The notes under the pieces are model-generated. The model was not told the origin of the DNA. It saw nothing but the letters and a program-made list of their open reading frames with translations, and searched no databases. A DNA stretch of 64,000 nucleotides. Origin: Enoplolaimus lenunculus. Taxonomy: Eukaryota > Nematoda > Enoplea > Enoplida > Thoracostomopsidae. The stretch is taken from assembly GCA_030248215.1 (NCBI GenBank), contig JASANG010001564.1:62001-126000 (forward strand), written 5' to 3'. Made by a program: the position numbers and the translations under genes. This document shows, in pieces, positions 34,040 to 48,381 of this stretch (position 1 is its first letter; each line of letters opens with the position of its first letter).

Positions 34040-37000
34040 CTGAAAAGAACAATCTTTTGTGGATACCAGAGTACGTACTGTGTGTCTGCGAACAATAACT
34101 TGAATAGCTTTTAGAAAATAAATAGAAATCATTGCCGCTGTTATACTAACTATAATATTACAATAAAAATTGTTTTTGAAATCAAAAATGAGTTAAGAGA
34201 ATCAAATTCCTGTTTTTGCAAATATAACATAGAGTATCTGCGTTCCACCACTACAACTGCATTCATCAGTGCTTGGAAAACGCTTTAAAGGCAAACCACC
34301 CTTCAAAATTGCAGCCACCCGGAGTTAGATAAGGCCTGGAAGATTTAACCGCCGAATATTGTATTGTAATCGTGACTAAGCGCATTGCACACAGTATTTT
34401 GTTACCTATCGCCCAGAAAACTTACTTAGCTGTGCGTAAGCATCACCAGGGAAAAATGTCCCAGGCCCAATATCACGGAAACAAGGCCGAACAAATGCAC
34501 CTTCTTCATTGTTCAATTCGTAGCGTTCATAGTTAATTCGGAACCGACGAATACAACCGTCCAAGCTTTGATGTGCCTGGAAACACAACAAATTAGTAAT
34601 TTTGATGCGCAAGCAGTACTCATATTCTGACATTAGTATAGCACCATCAAAATTATCAGTTTGTGACAGATAAAGTTAACTTGTACACGTAGTTGCACAC
34701 ATGTGCAACTTTCAAGTATATAAATACGTCTATGGGAGTTCCAATGTGCTTTGGTGTCAAAATGCTTGAAGTTTGTAAACTTATTTTAAAATCAGGGTCC
34801 TTGTATATACTTTTGTCTGAAATCGAAAACTGATTGCCCTTTTCTGTACATTAGCACGCCGTTTTTAAAAATCATAGAATAAGATAAGCTATGCGAAAAG
34901 GTTTTCACATTTGACTTGCATATTATTTATTTACTCATAAAACGACGAATAAGAACATAAAAACTATATTTAATTTGCATATTTACAAATCAGCCGGAAC
35001 GATGCCCAAAATACAAATGTGGGGTGTTCCAGCTTTAGTAATAATAATTTAAAAATAGTTATGAGTAAACTTTTAATTTTTGTACTTTTTTGCATTCCTT
35101 CATCGAGCTAATACTGTGAGTGTATTACTAACTTGCAATAGGTGTGTTTTATACAGTAAAATACGGCTTTAAACTTGCTCAACTGAGCCAAATTGAAAAA
35201 CATTGCTTACCCAGTCAAAATGATTCAAATCTTCAGCCGGAAGTCCACCGACGAATATTCGAGTTTTTAGTGTTATTTTTCGAGGAATATCGTGTATATA
35301 AACTGACTCCGCGCCGACTGTAATACGTGCACTTGATTCATCTTTTTCGACCAAAACCTACAAACAGCTAGGAAAGTCATAAAAATAAGATACTAAACAA
35401 GAAATATTAAGTTACGAACACTATTTCAATTTATTTTTGAGAGATCTGGTATGGTAGTACTATTGCACATTGCTTTCACGTTATGACCAATGTAGCAAAA
35501 CAGTTTACCCTCCTAGTTCGTGAATCTAAAGGAAGTAAAACGTGTTTTTTTAAAATTGTGATAGACCAATTTTTCTCATTTAGCTTGCAACTTTAACCAT
35601 TACCAAATTAATAAACAAAACACAGCACAATTACTAAAAGAAGTTATCATGTGCTTAAAACTCAGCATGAACGAGCAGAAATTTTGAACAACTAGGTCAA
35701 AAAGATTAACTTACCTTATGCCACTGACGCAGTTCCAACCGAGTTCGTGATTTATACTCCAGCGATGGTCCTTTGTGCCCTTTGAATCTAACCCAAAGCC
35801 GGCTGTCAGCGTAATTGACTGTCACAAACTGACGCCAAGCACGACTTGACCATACAAGCAACACACCTTCAGTGTCCAACGGCCGAAACTCAAATGAAAC
35901 TTTGAACCTTAAACATAAGTTTTGAAAAACACTTTGCCCAGTAGTAGCGGACAAAATTAAATGCAACCGCGATCGCGACCCAAAGGCGGTTCGATTTGCG
36001 ATCGCTCGCATGCACGAGCGTGCCCGCTCGCAACCGCTATTTGCATGGACGCAAAACTGCGGTTGCGCACGCAGTTTCGCAGTGCAGTAATAGACGCAGT
36101 TATGATTGCGGTCACAGACGCAGCAAATATTACGGTTGCAGATTGCGCTTAAAACTGCAATTACAGACGCATTTCTAACCGTGACTGGACCGCAGTACAA
36201 AGCGAGACTGCAAACGCAATTAAAATAGCGACTACGATCGCTTCTCAAAACGCGCTTGAGCCGCAATGATTAAAAACTCAGACGCGGGTGGAAATCCGCA
36301 ACCGCTACCGCAGTGGATGCAATCGCAATTTCTGCGCACTTAATTCTGTCCATAACGTACATATAGTAAACGAAGCTCGGACATATTTACTGTTTTTAAT
36401 AGTCTAGTTAAACATTCAAAGCTTGTAAAGAACAAGCGCATATTTTGGTCCACTTACTTTTTTCTAGTTGTCACGTTTAACGTTACAAGCCTATGAAGCC
36501 TAATTCTGGAGCAGTCAACTATTAACTAATTTGCATAAGTCGAAATTTGTAATCACAGGCCAACGACCCCGGAGTGCAAAACACAAAACGCTTCGTGAAG
36601 CCAAAGCAGACAATTCATATATATGCCATATCACAAAATTTACACTTTAAATCATGGTGATTTAGCATAACTTGACCTAAGATACATAAAATTATGCAAA
36701 GTGCTCCCGCAACATATTGTCAACATTTCTTCCATACCAGTCTCTGATTTGCCAACAGATTTTTTGATTCATTTTAATTCCCAAATATTTTTCATTTAAT
36801 TCATATTGTTAATTTTTGTGGAAATAACAACCGCAGCTGTAACTTCGGCCGCGGTTATAACCGCGTCTGTGACCGCAAATAAAATCGCGACTACGATCGG
36901 GTCTCAAACCGCGTTTGAACCGCGACCACTAAAAAAAATTCAGCCGCGGTTACAAAACCGCAACCGCAGTGGACGCAGTCGCGGTTTCTGCGCACTTAAT

Positions 37001-40000
37001 TCAGTCCGTGACTGTACTTACGATCGTTGGAAATTTTTGCGCTTCATTGGCAATTCAGCGACAGAAGCATGCGATCGGTATCGAATCAACGCATAGCTCT
37101 GCTTCGACAAACCAAAATCAGCTGCTCCGTATTCCGATACAAAAGGTGTATCATCGCAAGTGACATGCTAAAACCGTATTTAGCTTTATTTTTATAATTC
37201 TGGGATTTCGGACAATTATATTGTACAAAATATGAATCTCTGAATTTTGGTATCCATCCAACAGTTAGCGCCATGTTTCGGAACCGAGGGACCACATTTT
37301 TAATGATATCCCCAACAAAAAACTTACACGAGCAAACTCAATATTTCTCACTGCCAGAGCTAGAAAAACGCAGAATACATCATGAGCCCTTTTCAGTCAA
37401 CTTCCAACAAAAATTTATTATAAGGTCAATAAACCAAAACATGCAAGTGGGTACATTAATTAAACTTCGACGGTCACCGTTAATATTATCATCCAACATT
37501 CAAAACATTTGGTGGAAGGCCTAAGAGAATGGCACTGACCTGTTGTTTAACTACTGGAGTAACAATTGAATGTTGCAGATTTGCGCCAAGCTCGTACTCT
37601 GGCGTCTGTGTTGCAGAATCTATCGTAAAAATTGTCGTATTAGGTCTACCTAAAATAATGTTTAAAATAAACAGGTTGAAAACATGATGTCAAAACTACA
37701 ACACAACGCACACACTGACTAGTGTGCAACTATTTACCAACAAATGTCAAAAAAGCCCGACATCACCATATCCGGCAACAGCAAGGTAGTAACGGATATT
37801 TCAATAAGAATACACAAATTAATGTAACTCAATTCAATAGTAACTGCACTTCGTGCGATAAACTGTTTCCCAGACTACTTATTTCTGAGACTTTTAATAA
37901 AAGTACCTACTTATGCTAATGTTTTAAGCAACTAATTTCCCAGCCCAAGTGCCGGATATCCCGCCGGACCATGGTATATAAACATTTTATCCTGCAGAGA
38001 CAGCATTAAAACGTTGCACCTCAGTAGTTGGAACTCATCTGGGACAAAGAATTCCTAGGTGCTACCATTATTGCTAAACCAAAAGGAACAAAAACTACTA
38101 AAACAAGTGATCGTCACCAGTTAATGACATGTTTTGTAACCATCGAATTAGCGAACAGTGACGTTAAAAACACAGCACTTTTCGTATTAAATCTGCTCTA
38201 CTTTTGTTCCGATTTTGATATATGCAGCACTGTAGTAGTTAGCACTTTTGAAACTTATATTACTAACTGGTATTGGTGCTCCACACATTTGAAAACACGG
38301 GCAAAGGTGATGATGGTCACATACAAAATTAACTTCAAACTTAAACTTGTAAAAGGTGACAGCAAAATTAAAATAACTAAAATAACTAAAACCAAAAATA
38401 ATATTAATAAAAAATATCTTGCTGGGAAACGTTATATTTCAAGTTTACCCATAAATATTTTCTCGTACCTTCAAGATACACTAATTTTGCATGTGGCAGC
38501 ATTGATTTTTTGAAATATGATGTGAATTGGCTATCAGCAAGCAAACGCTCTAAAATAAAAATTTATTAAAATCATCGTTATGTGCTACTCTTAAATTTTT
38601 CAAATTGGAATATAAATCGAAACCCTGGGATTGTTTGTTACAGTCAGTGACCGGTTGTGGTGCAGTTCTAATTGAAAGAAACTAGAGGCAAAACAACCAG
38701 GAGTTCCCAATAAGAATGTAGTGAGGGGGCGGTTTTGTTAATCAACCCACCCTTTTGGAAATGTGTTAAAAGGGTTTCAAATATTTTTGAGTTTGTAACA
38801 CTGCAAACGCCCTTTTAAATATGCATAGAACGTAACCCCATTTCCAGAATCCTGATTACGCTCATGGTTCATAGGTGCACAAGTGGAAACGGAAAAATAA
38901 ACCATATCTAGCAACCACTGCTGTTATTGAAAACAAAACTGCAGTAAAACATAAAAAATTAAGTATTCAAGTGAGAAAACAGCTTTGCATTCAATTAGCA
39001 AGCAAATGTCCACGGTTAGAATTGAAGTTTTGACAACACACACTGCTTGGATTGCGTTTATACTCATAGCGGCTGTGGACCAACGTATTGTTACATAAGG
39101 CTATGCGGTACGTGCTAACTAAATCTTGAAACCAACAAATTACCGATGTTTTGAAAATATTTCACTGCACAAAATGAACAATTGCTACAAAAATTGGAAA
39201 ATAACGACAGCTTTCATGTCTGAAAACAACCTTGACCAAAACATCGGCAAGGTAAACTCAAGAATTGCACGCACTGGACGCACGATGCATCACTAACAGA
39301 ATTCTAAACATTTGAATCATGTCTATTACCCAAATCCTAGTAACTAGAGTTTCGCTAACAGCAAAGGGTTCGTTTTGCAATGAACTAAAGTACGCCAAAA
39401 AACCAACTTGAATCGGTTATTGGATGAACCAAACTTTGTTTGCATTCGCCAATTTTGACATCTTTGATTTCAACTGGATTCAAATCAATTCGCCTAAAAC
39501 AATAAATGTGAACACTGTTTGTTTGTTTGTTTGTTTGTTTGTTTGTTTGTTTGTTTCCATTTCCGTTCAAAAATGTTGATATATAAGGTGGTGACATGGG
39601 TGACTACAAGCTTTTCCTTGTATTCTCAATCACTAACTGACTGTATGTGCTACATGGCTTTGACAATTAGGCCATTGAAAAATAGTCACCAAATGAGGAC
39701 AAAATTAAGTGATAAGCTTGGTCAGTGACACTTACTCATAATTAGCATACACTCCGGACAAACATCCGTTCAATCCAGATTTTGTCAAAATCTCATTGGC
39801 TATTGGAACGCGCGATCCAAATCCACCCAATAACAAGACTTCATGATCTGATGAGCCAATCGCGTCGCTCGATTCCAAAAATGCCGTATCAACTTCTTTG
39901 TCGCCCACAAGAAGTGACACCCTATTAAAAGCATATAGTCCTCAGTTTGGTTTTATAAACACCAAAATCAGTAGTATATTTAAGTGCCATTTTTAAAATT

Positions 40001-43000
40001 ATACCACTCTACGCGTACGGGACAGGATAAGGGTTGCAACCACCCCAAAAACAATTTGAACACCTCAGGTCATTAAATCTCAAAAAAATTTCAATATTGC
40101 CAGATATTTGGGTGCTCATCGGAATCAGGATGCCAACTTGCTTCGTCCACTGTCAAGCTTCGAAAGGTAATAGGCTATAATATGCCCAAGCTTTATCAAA
40201 AAAAATGCTTGGTTATATAACACCTTTAACGTTTGTTAAAATTTAGCACCCTAATAACAGAACACAACAGCTTTCCACATAATTTACTCCTTAGCAAAAA
40301 ATATGAAAATATTACAAAATTAAATAAAATAATTTTCACTTACCTGTTTCCATTACGATTGAGTTGAAGATTATGCTGCTGCCCAACTAACCCATCTCGA
40401 TATTGTTCACTTTCTTCGGTTGTCAGCAATACCTTGCCGGCGCGATCTGAACCAATAACCGCTTTTAAGTTACCTTCCACCATTGAAATTGTCAAGAAAC
40501 CCTGAAATTATATTTTAATAAGAAAAAATTAAGCATATAGGCCGGATTTAAGGTGCAGTAATTACTCGTTGATGTAAATTCAATTTATGGTTTTCAACTG
40601 CAACGTTATTGCTGTGTTGAACTCCAAATAAAAGTGCAAAACGGAGCACTCATTTTACATTGATTTAATAAGACCATACGGTATTTCCTTTTCCTTAATG
40701 TGTTGTGTCTGGCCTCAGCTTTGTAATCTGAATTCTAAGTTGGCTACTCCGTTAGGTCAGTGCTCAAAAATTTACACATTATCAACTCCGGAAACACAGA
40801 AAAATCAAAGTAAAAACTAAATACTCTATCAAAACAACCTTATCTACACCATCACGAGGCTTCTCATTTGCTGGCACCGTTTGACTCGACTGATGCAAAA
40901 TGACGCCATCGCTTTGTTCTGAGCGGAAATTAAGCGACAGCATTGACTCGGAACCAAACCGGATCCCCGGCAGCGCAACAAAACCATTGCCATCAAAATT
41001 AATATCGGTCGTGCCCTAAAATACGAATATTACAGATTTATAACCATTTACTGAATTTCAAAAGTATTCTTAAAATGAAACAGATTCTGAGACATTCAAC
41101 TTTATGTGAAACCTATAATAAAATCCAAACCAATTAGCACAATCACGAGGAAAATTACAGCATGCGTTTACAAATACATTATTGTGTTAAGATCAGCCCA
41201 AGTCATTAAACTACGTCGATGTAAAGAAATCATGGTCACTACCTTACACTTTAAACGACCACACTACGTTTTTTCAATCGTAAAGTTTCGTGTTTAAGCT
41301 GCAGCAACTGACAAATTAAATGATATCGAATACTAAAAATACTTAAACTGGACACCAATTTTTTGCCCGAGCCGACTATGCGGTTGGTAGCATCATACAC
41401 CAGAATACGAAACTCACAATTCGTCCACAATTTTCATTGACGTTCAGCATTTGATACGCGCTGCTAAACGTCATTGCACTACTACCGTCAATGCGTATTT
41501 GCTTCAAACAGCCAACGAAGCCACGCCATATAATGTTACGCTGAGACCATCTAGAAGGCAAAACCAAAGCAGTCAAAATAGCTTTTAAAAGACCAATAAG
41601 TTTTCACATTTGCAGGCAAAAGCTACGAAGTCAAAATCAATATGTAATTTTCGCTTTCAACATACGGTGGCCCCATCCAAGTTCACCTTAATACACAATA
41701 CCAAAAGACTCCTTAGGTAAAAAAACTCTTCCTTCGTACACATGTTTTCTTCCTAGGCCAGATGAGCTCTCTGTTATCTGTCTTCAAAATGTACTCCCAT
41801 ATTATCACCAACACTATGTTTTTATGCTTTCTGTCGCCAATTCTATTTCCTTCAAAAATACTACCTTTCATGTTCTCACAACTTCAATCACAAACAATTT
41901 TCTTCCCTCATCAACTCATCTTGTAAACTAAAAGACCACTTTCCCTGTAATCATAAACACATGTACATTCCTTCTGTTCAATCATCAACTGCTCTTGTTT
42001 CCCTCCCCGGTCCTTTCCCTTCTTTCCTTTGTTCCGATCAAGAGGTCCACCTCTGCCCAAAAACTCACGGTGCAGTATCAAAGTTAGCCGGCACACCACC
42101 AAGGTAATGCGGTGACGCTTTCACGTCCAACCCGGTCAGCTTTCCAGGTCCAGCGACTGGAACAACATCTTCATAGTCGAGTCGCATTTCGGCATTGAGT
42201 TTTTTGCGATGAAACTGCAGGCGATGGAAATTGTTATCAGCGTAAGACTCGCGTCCAGATCGCAGTAACATTAGGGATTGGCCGCCTAGATAGATTTGCA
42301 CGATGACGTGCCCTTCAGACATTTCAATCGATAGGAAATCTTTTTTCGCCTAAGATGCAGAATTATTAATTGCAACAATGCTTCGAAAACGTTGATTTCA
42401 ATACGAAACTTCTCATTGAAAATTTATTAAGGTTCGAAAAACGGCGTGTATTACTAACATTTCAAAAATTAATTAACACAAAACTTGATAATCCGAAAAG
42501 CTAAAAGGGTCTGTAATCAAAATGGTAAATAATTTGATATCGAAATTATTTAAGTCGCCGACTAAAGTAAATATTTAACTTTTTGATCAAAAACAAATAA
42601 CCGCCAAAATGAAAGCCATTGTCATAACAAGAAGCCAGAGTTTTGCTTTATATATTTTAAGAGGCACTATGAGTCTACAATTTATTAGGCCAAGGTTAAT
42701 ATGAATTGAACTACCGGATCGCCACGGAAATACATTAGCCCATTGCGTGAAACAGTTTTAAACCGAAATTCGACGTCGTACTCGGATGCTGAATAGCCCT
42801 GTCCGGTTGACGGAATCACGGCATAACCGTTAGAGAATTGAAACGAGTCGCGAACCGAACTCGAAGGTTCTTTGGTTCTACAAAATAATGTCAATAAAAT
42901 CACAACCTAAAACCAAAAAACAATGAATCCGACCAAACACTAAGGCAGTTCTTTCGGAAAAAAGAATTCAATACATTTTCAATGTGCTTTCCAACACGGA

Positions 43001-46000
43001 TGCGCCGTTTAATCGGCATCAGCATCGGTAATAACCGGCACTTTTTGTGAGTATCGGCAAAAAATTGCAGATTCTTTGCCGATACTTTTTGCGCAAACAG
43101 TCAGTTGGAATGCTATCAAATTCATTTCTGGGCGCATAACAGTGTGTCTTGTCATGAAAACTGTTGTCTCTCATGTGTTGTGTTTGAAATAATTAATTGG
43201 AATGAACCGTTCTTATAAAATTACAATCATTTTATGATGGCCAAGGATAAATTCCTCATGTAATGTAGTATCCTATCTGTTTATTAAGCATGGTGTACTA
43301 AATATGGAATCGGCATCAGCATCGGCATCGGTTCGGCATTTGCAAAATTTCAAAATAAGAATCGGCATCGGCATCGGCAAAAAATAAAATGGTGCTCGAA
43401 AAAATATCCACAATGGAAGTATTCAAGACCCACAGTGTACAAAAATTTATTTTTCGTTTACAAAGTCAACCACCATTCTACTTTCGCTTTCGTCATTTTT
43501 ACAAACACACCGGAAGACACAAGCGAATATATTGCTCCACTCCGGCAAAACACCAGCATTATTTTACATTGTCAGATATTAATCGCTGAAAACTAAAACA
43601 TAACACTCTATATTAGTAAATTAATGTTTATGACCAAAATCATAATATTTCGCAATGGCTTTAGTTCGAACTGACAAAAATAAGTACTTCCGACTTCCGC
43701 TCCGTAGAAATCATTGTCGTTTAAAAAATAATCCAACTTACGGTGGTGCCCGACCCAAACAATTATCACTAATGCCAAACTGTGAATTATCGTAAACAAA
43801 ATTGAACACTGGTATTTCAACGCCATCAAGCTCTATGCGACCAATAACACCCATCATTGTATAACTATCGGCTGCCGGCTGAAAACTCTACAGGCAATAA
43901 GTAAACAACCCTGGGAATTCTTAAGTTCAATCCCTGCAGAAAACGATATAATAGTTCGCCTTTGATTCTATCAAATAATTAATTCCAATGTTTCCAAAGT
44001 AAAAATCATAAATTTCAGGCCTGCGAAGAACTTAACCTCGTTTTAACAACTTTATATTATATAATTAGCGACAACTGCAAAATATTAAAACAATTTGGGG
44101 ACACAGACACACCTCCCCCAATCACATCTATGAAACATAACAACCAGTGAAAATGATATCTAACAACAAACTTATGTTGCGAACGTTACTGTTCGGTATA
44201 ACCACAATGCCAAGTCCCAACCCTTCAATCGAAAATCAGTGTGAAAGCATGCTCAATTAAGTTTTGGTATACTATGAGCTATATTCTAAACTTTCGTTGA
44301 CATACGTTTATTGCAAACGTTTTCATTGCGTGTGTTAAAAAATGCTAACTGAGCTCGTAGTTGTCAAAAAATCACAATACATCTATCACTCAGTATGCAA
44401 TTTTTCTTAAAAATATACTGACGTACATACATCCTATAAGTAACGGCACCTGGAACGTGCTGGAAAGTAATTTGATTAAGATTGTACAGTGAAAAAATAA
44501 AACAGGATTTTTTGTTTTAGAGAAAAATTAGTGTTTTTGGCGGCACATTAACCAGTTGGAGCAGAGGATGGACAGATTACATGCGGCAGCCCAGTTGCCA
44601 AGTGGATGAAGTATAAACCTATTCAGGACGCGACATATACAAATACAGACAGAATTAACTGCAATTGCAGCCGAGTTCGTTTCTTGGATGCAATAGCTAG
44701 CAAACGCGATTTGAACAGTTCACGGTTACTGCGATCACAAATGCGACCGCATCCGACGTTGCTAGTATTTACTTTTAAATCGTTTATGAACGCGATCGCA
44801 ATCGCGTCCATAGACGCGACTGGTCGCAAGCAAAAATGCAACCGTGATTGTAAAACCGCGACACCATTGCTGCACACAACGCGCAAATAATTCTGTTCGC
44901 GACTGCTTTCGCGCTCGCTATTTTACATGCACAATACTGTATTAAAGTTCCTAAATATTTAGAATCAAATTTAGTTGTTTTTGCCCGCTGAATTATCTTT
45001 TATGCAGACCTCAAAAAATTTTCGCACAATTTTTCACACATCCCAAAAATTTTGAAAACATCTGCTTTAACCAAAGCAGCGAAAATTACACAGGACGTAC
45101 CAACCACCGGGATGCAACCGGAATTACAATTCACCGGAATCGCAACCAACCGCAACCGGGATTTGAAAAATTACCGGAAACGGAGCTTTCAAATTCGTGC
45201 GTTCCCAAGCTACACCCCGGCCTTCCGACCCTGGCCATATCCCAACTTACAAACTCTGTCAGCGACGCCTCGATCTTTGGAATACCAATGCTCGCTAGGG
45301 CGCCTTCTGGTGGGACTACGAATATGATATTAGTGAGCGATTCGTCTACTTGAGTCCCGATCAATGCGTCAATTTTGTCGCGCCCGTTTTTGTCACGAAT
45401 CATCCGCGAAACGGTCAAATTTACCCGTTTTCCGGCACTTAAAACGAGTTTATAAATTTCAACTATATAATGCAAACCAGAGACTACAACTAAGACAATT
45501 CTAGAAATCTTTGAAAAACTATAAATAAAAATAATGCACTTACATAATGTATAATATCCTTGCTATATACAGATCATAAATGATGGTATTTGGGCACCGA
45601 ATTTTGAAAAATACTATGTCTTAATTACAATTACGCCAAAGAATTCATCTTACCGATCAAAATCTATATGATACCAGTGCTGAGGTTGTGACGATTCTGC
45701 CACATAGCGCCCTAGTCCGTAAACTGTTCCGGATGCAGTCAAACGTTGCTCTCCAGAGCCAAAATTATACCGTGCCAGCACTTGCCGGTCACGCAACTCC
45801 AGCGTAATGTAATACGGTGTTGGCTATAATAGAAGAAAATATATTATGCATGTGCCATTACTATTTACATCCGCATAAAACAGAGCAATGAATTGAAGAG
45901 CTATACTACGCTAGGCGCTCGCTATTAGGCGATTTGGGAATCCACACTCGGCGAAAGCCACAACCCCCAATTCTGTAGTGTTGTGAATGAAAATCACCCC

Positions 46001-48304
46001 ACTCAATTCGTTCTTCCCGATTGCAAACGGGACAGTCCCCTAGTTGAAGACTCTACCACTACGTCGGGATCCAACAAATGCACAGCTATGCAGGAAAGTA
46101 GGCATAAGGAAATGTGAAGCATTCCCCTTATAACGTTTCTGAACTTTAAAAACGTAAGCATTTCCCCTTCTGAAAATTTCTGAAAACTAAAGCATGAGTG
46201 TATGATAGTGTTTGAAAATACAAAAATATGCCAATCGTAGTGGAACTACAAGTGTTCAGTGAAGCTCGGACATACTTTACTTCTTAATAAGTCTAGTTAA
46301 ACGTTCCAAGCTTGTAAAATACATGACCCACTTCCTTTCCAATCAAGCTAATATGCAAATTAGCTATTAGCTAACTATTCAGTTATCGGTTTTAGACGTT
46401 TATTACCAAATTATTCAGATTGCCCGCGCCTAAAACCATTCAGTAACCCAAAATAATCTGTGAAAAACTTAATAAGTCCTAATTTAGGCTTATCAGTCAG
46501 TTATGCGAATATTCAAATTAGCTATTAGCTAACTATTCAATTATCAGTTTTGGAAATTTGTAAACAACTTCTTCAATTTCCTCGCATCCAAAAACCCTCG
46601 AATACCGAAATTAATTTTTGTAACCCTTATAAGAACTAGTAAATAATGTAAAAAGTCCTATTTTAGGCTTAACCAGTTATGCAAATTTGAGTGTAGCTAA
46701 TTAACGGCTTGAAATTTTACGCCAAAAAAATTTATATTGTGAACGTTGAGCAGAAAAAAAACTGTAATTAAATTACACCGTTACCGAAATTTTGGTCCTG
46801 ATGTATAGGCAATAGAACATAAGGGCTGTTAGGTATGCATGTATTTATTTCCCGATGCAGCCAGAGTTCCGACTCCAACATGATTTCGTTATTTAATCCG
46901 GTATTTTTGGCAAGAATTTTCTGACATTTAGATGTCACAAAATTTTGCATCAAAAAGTTTATAGTAAAAATAATTTTTGACAATTATTTTTTTTCGAAAC
47001 AGATCAAGCTTTGTACGTAGTGAATGTAACTGAATAATAAGTTCACAGAAAAATTTTAAAACAACAGTCTAGCCCAATAAACTTACCCGTTTGCGGCCAA
47101 AGAGCGAAAACAGCACCGTATTTGGGACGTCGTCACTCTGAGGTCGATACATCAAGTGAATCCGGTTGACAGGCGTCGAAACCATCGGAACCGAAAACGA
47201 CCGTACACAACCAACTGGAGAACTATCGCTGACAGAGAGTTTGATCTGAAACAAATCAGACAATTCACATGTGCGCCGACAGTCTTCAAACAAAGGAGAC
47301 TCCGAGCCTGGTCCCGGCACCGGCATCGGCATCTCTTCAGTCCATTTTCTTGTCGAAAAGGTTTACCTTCACCATAACCGCACTGTTTCTGCCGTAATAT
47401 TGTACATCTTTAATTTTATAAACAACTCATCCGAAAATTGCGGCATGATGTACAAAAGTCATTGTGCGAAGATGCATTAATAACTTAGTAGTTATAGCCT
47501 AGCAATGAGATCCTACGCGAACACGTCCAATGGAGTGGGGGTCTTTTGTGCAACTAATAGTCGTTAATCATTTATGGTTAACATTTAAAAAACGGTTCTT
47601 GCAGAACTATCCGGTCGGCACGCATAAACCCGGCCCTCAAGCTCCAGGGAACCCTCGGCCCGCGGTCCAACCTCGATTGCTATTTCTCGTGTATTTGTAC
47701 GCTGTATTTCGCACCTACTTTAAACGGGTTTCAAGCAACTAGAAACAACTTCCAAGGCTAATACCTCGCCACTGGCAATTCAAAAATAAAACGCAAATCA
47801 AATATCTATACGATTCAGAGTATTCTCTACCTGAAGACATAAAAATTATCTTAACCAAAAAGACACACTTTAAGAAAACTATAGGTTACATTACGGACCC
47901 TAAGTTCCGCTATCTAATGCGCTACGAGTGTCTCGAACGAATTTACGTGTGGCTAAAAGCCTGATATGCGTGTCTAGAAGACTATTACACGTATCCGGAA
48001 AAGGTGGAATGCGCACCAATTTCTGTTGGTTTATATGTATTACACTGTTATTTTTCGGAGCCACTTACGCGGTAGGTTCATTGGATATGGTCTTAACCGA
48101 ACTGCATTCAGGTTTTGTATGTAACTTAACTGTATCGCAATTTAACTCGCGCTCGAGCGCCTAGTTATTTTAATTATTATTGGGTTAAACGGCTGCAGGT
48201 AGCTGCCAATATTAATAATCGTCTTCGGCTCAGAATTCTCCACACAGGCTACGGACTTCAACTTAATTTCCGATTTTTGCGGTTTGCCTACGGACTCGTC
48301 TGTA

Positions 48305-48381
<77 letters not shown>

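Noticed and set aside
35706-36266. Full 186-codon minus-strand frame as a gene
   Set aside because: Only its C-terminal third is the LG4 exon (to about 35907). The rest runs into the GCGATC-word repeat.
38028-38513. 161-codon plus-strand frame
   Set aside because: Lies in a laminin intron, is Lys/Ile-rich with no domain, and has no splice or promoter support.
45931-46090. Possible tRNA-derived SINE (box A-like TAGTGGTAGAGTC on the minus strand)
   Set aside because: No box B at the expected distance and no repeat ends found.
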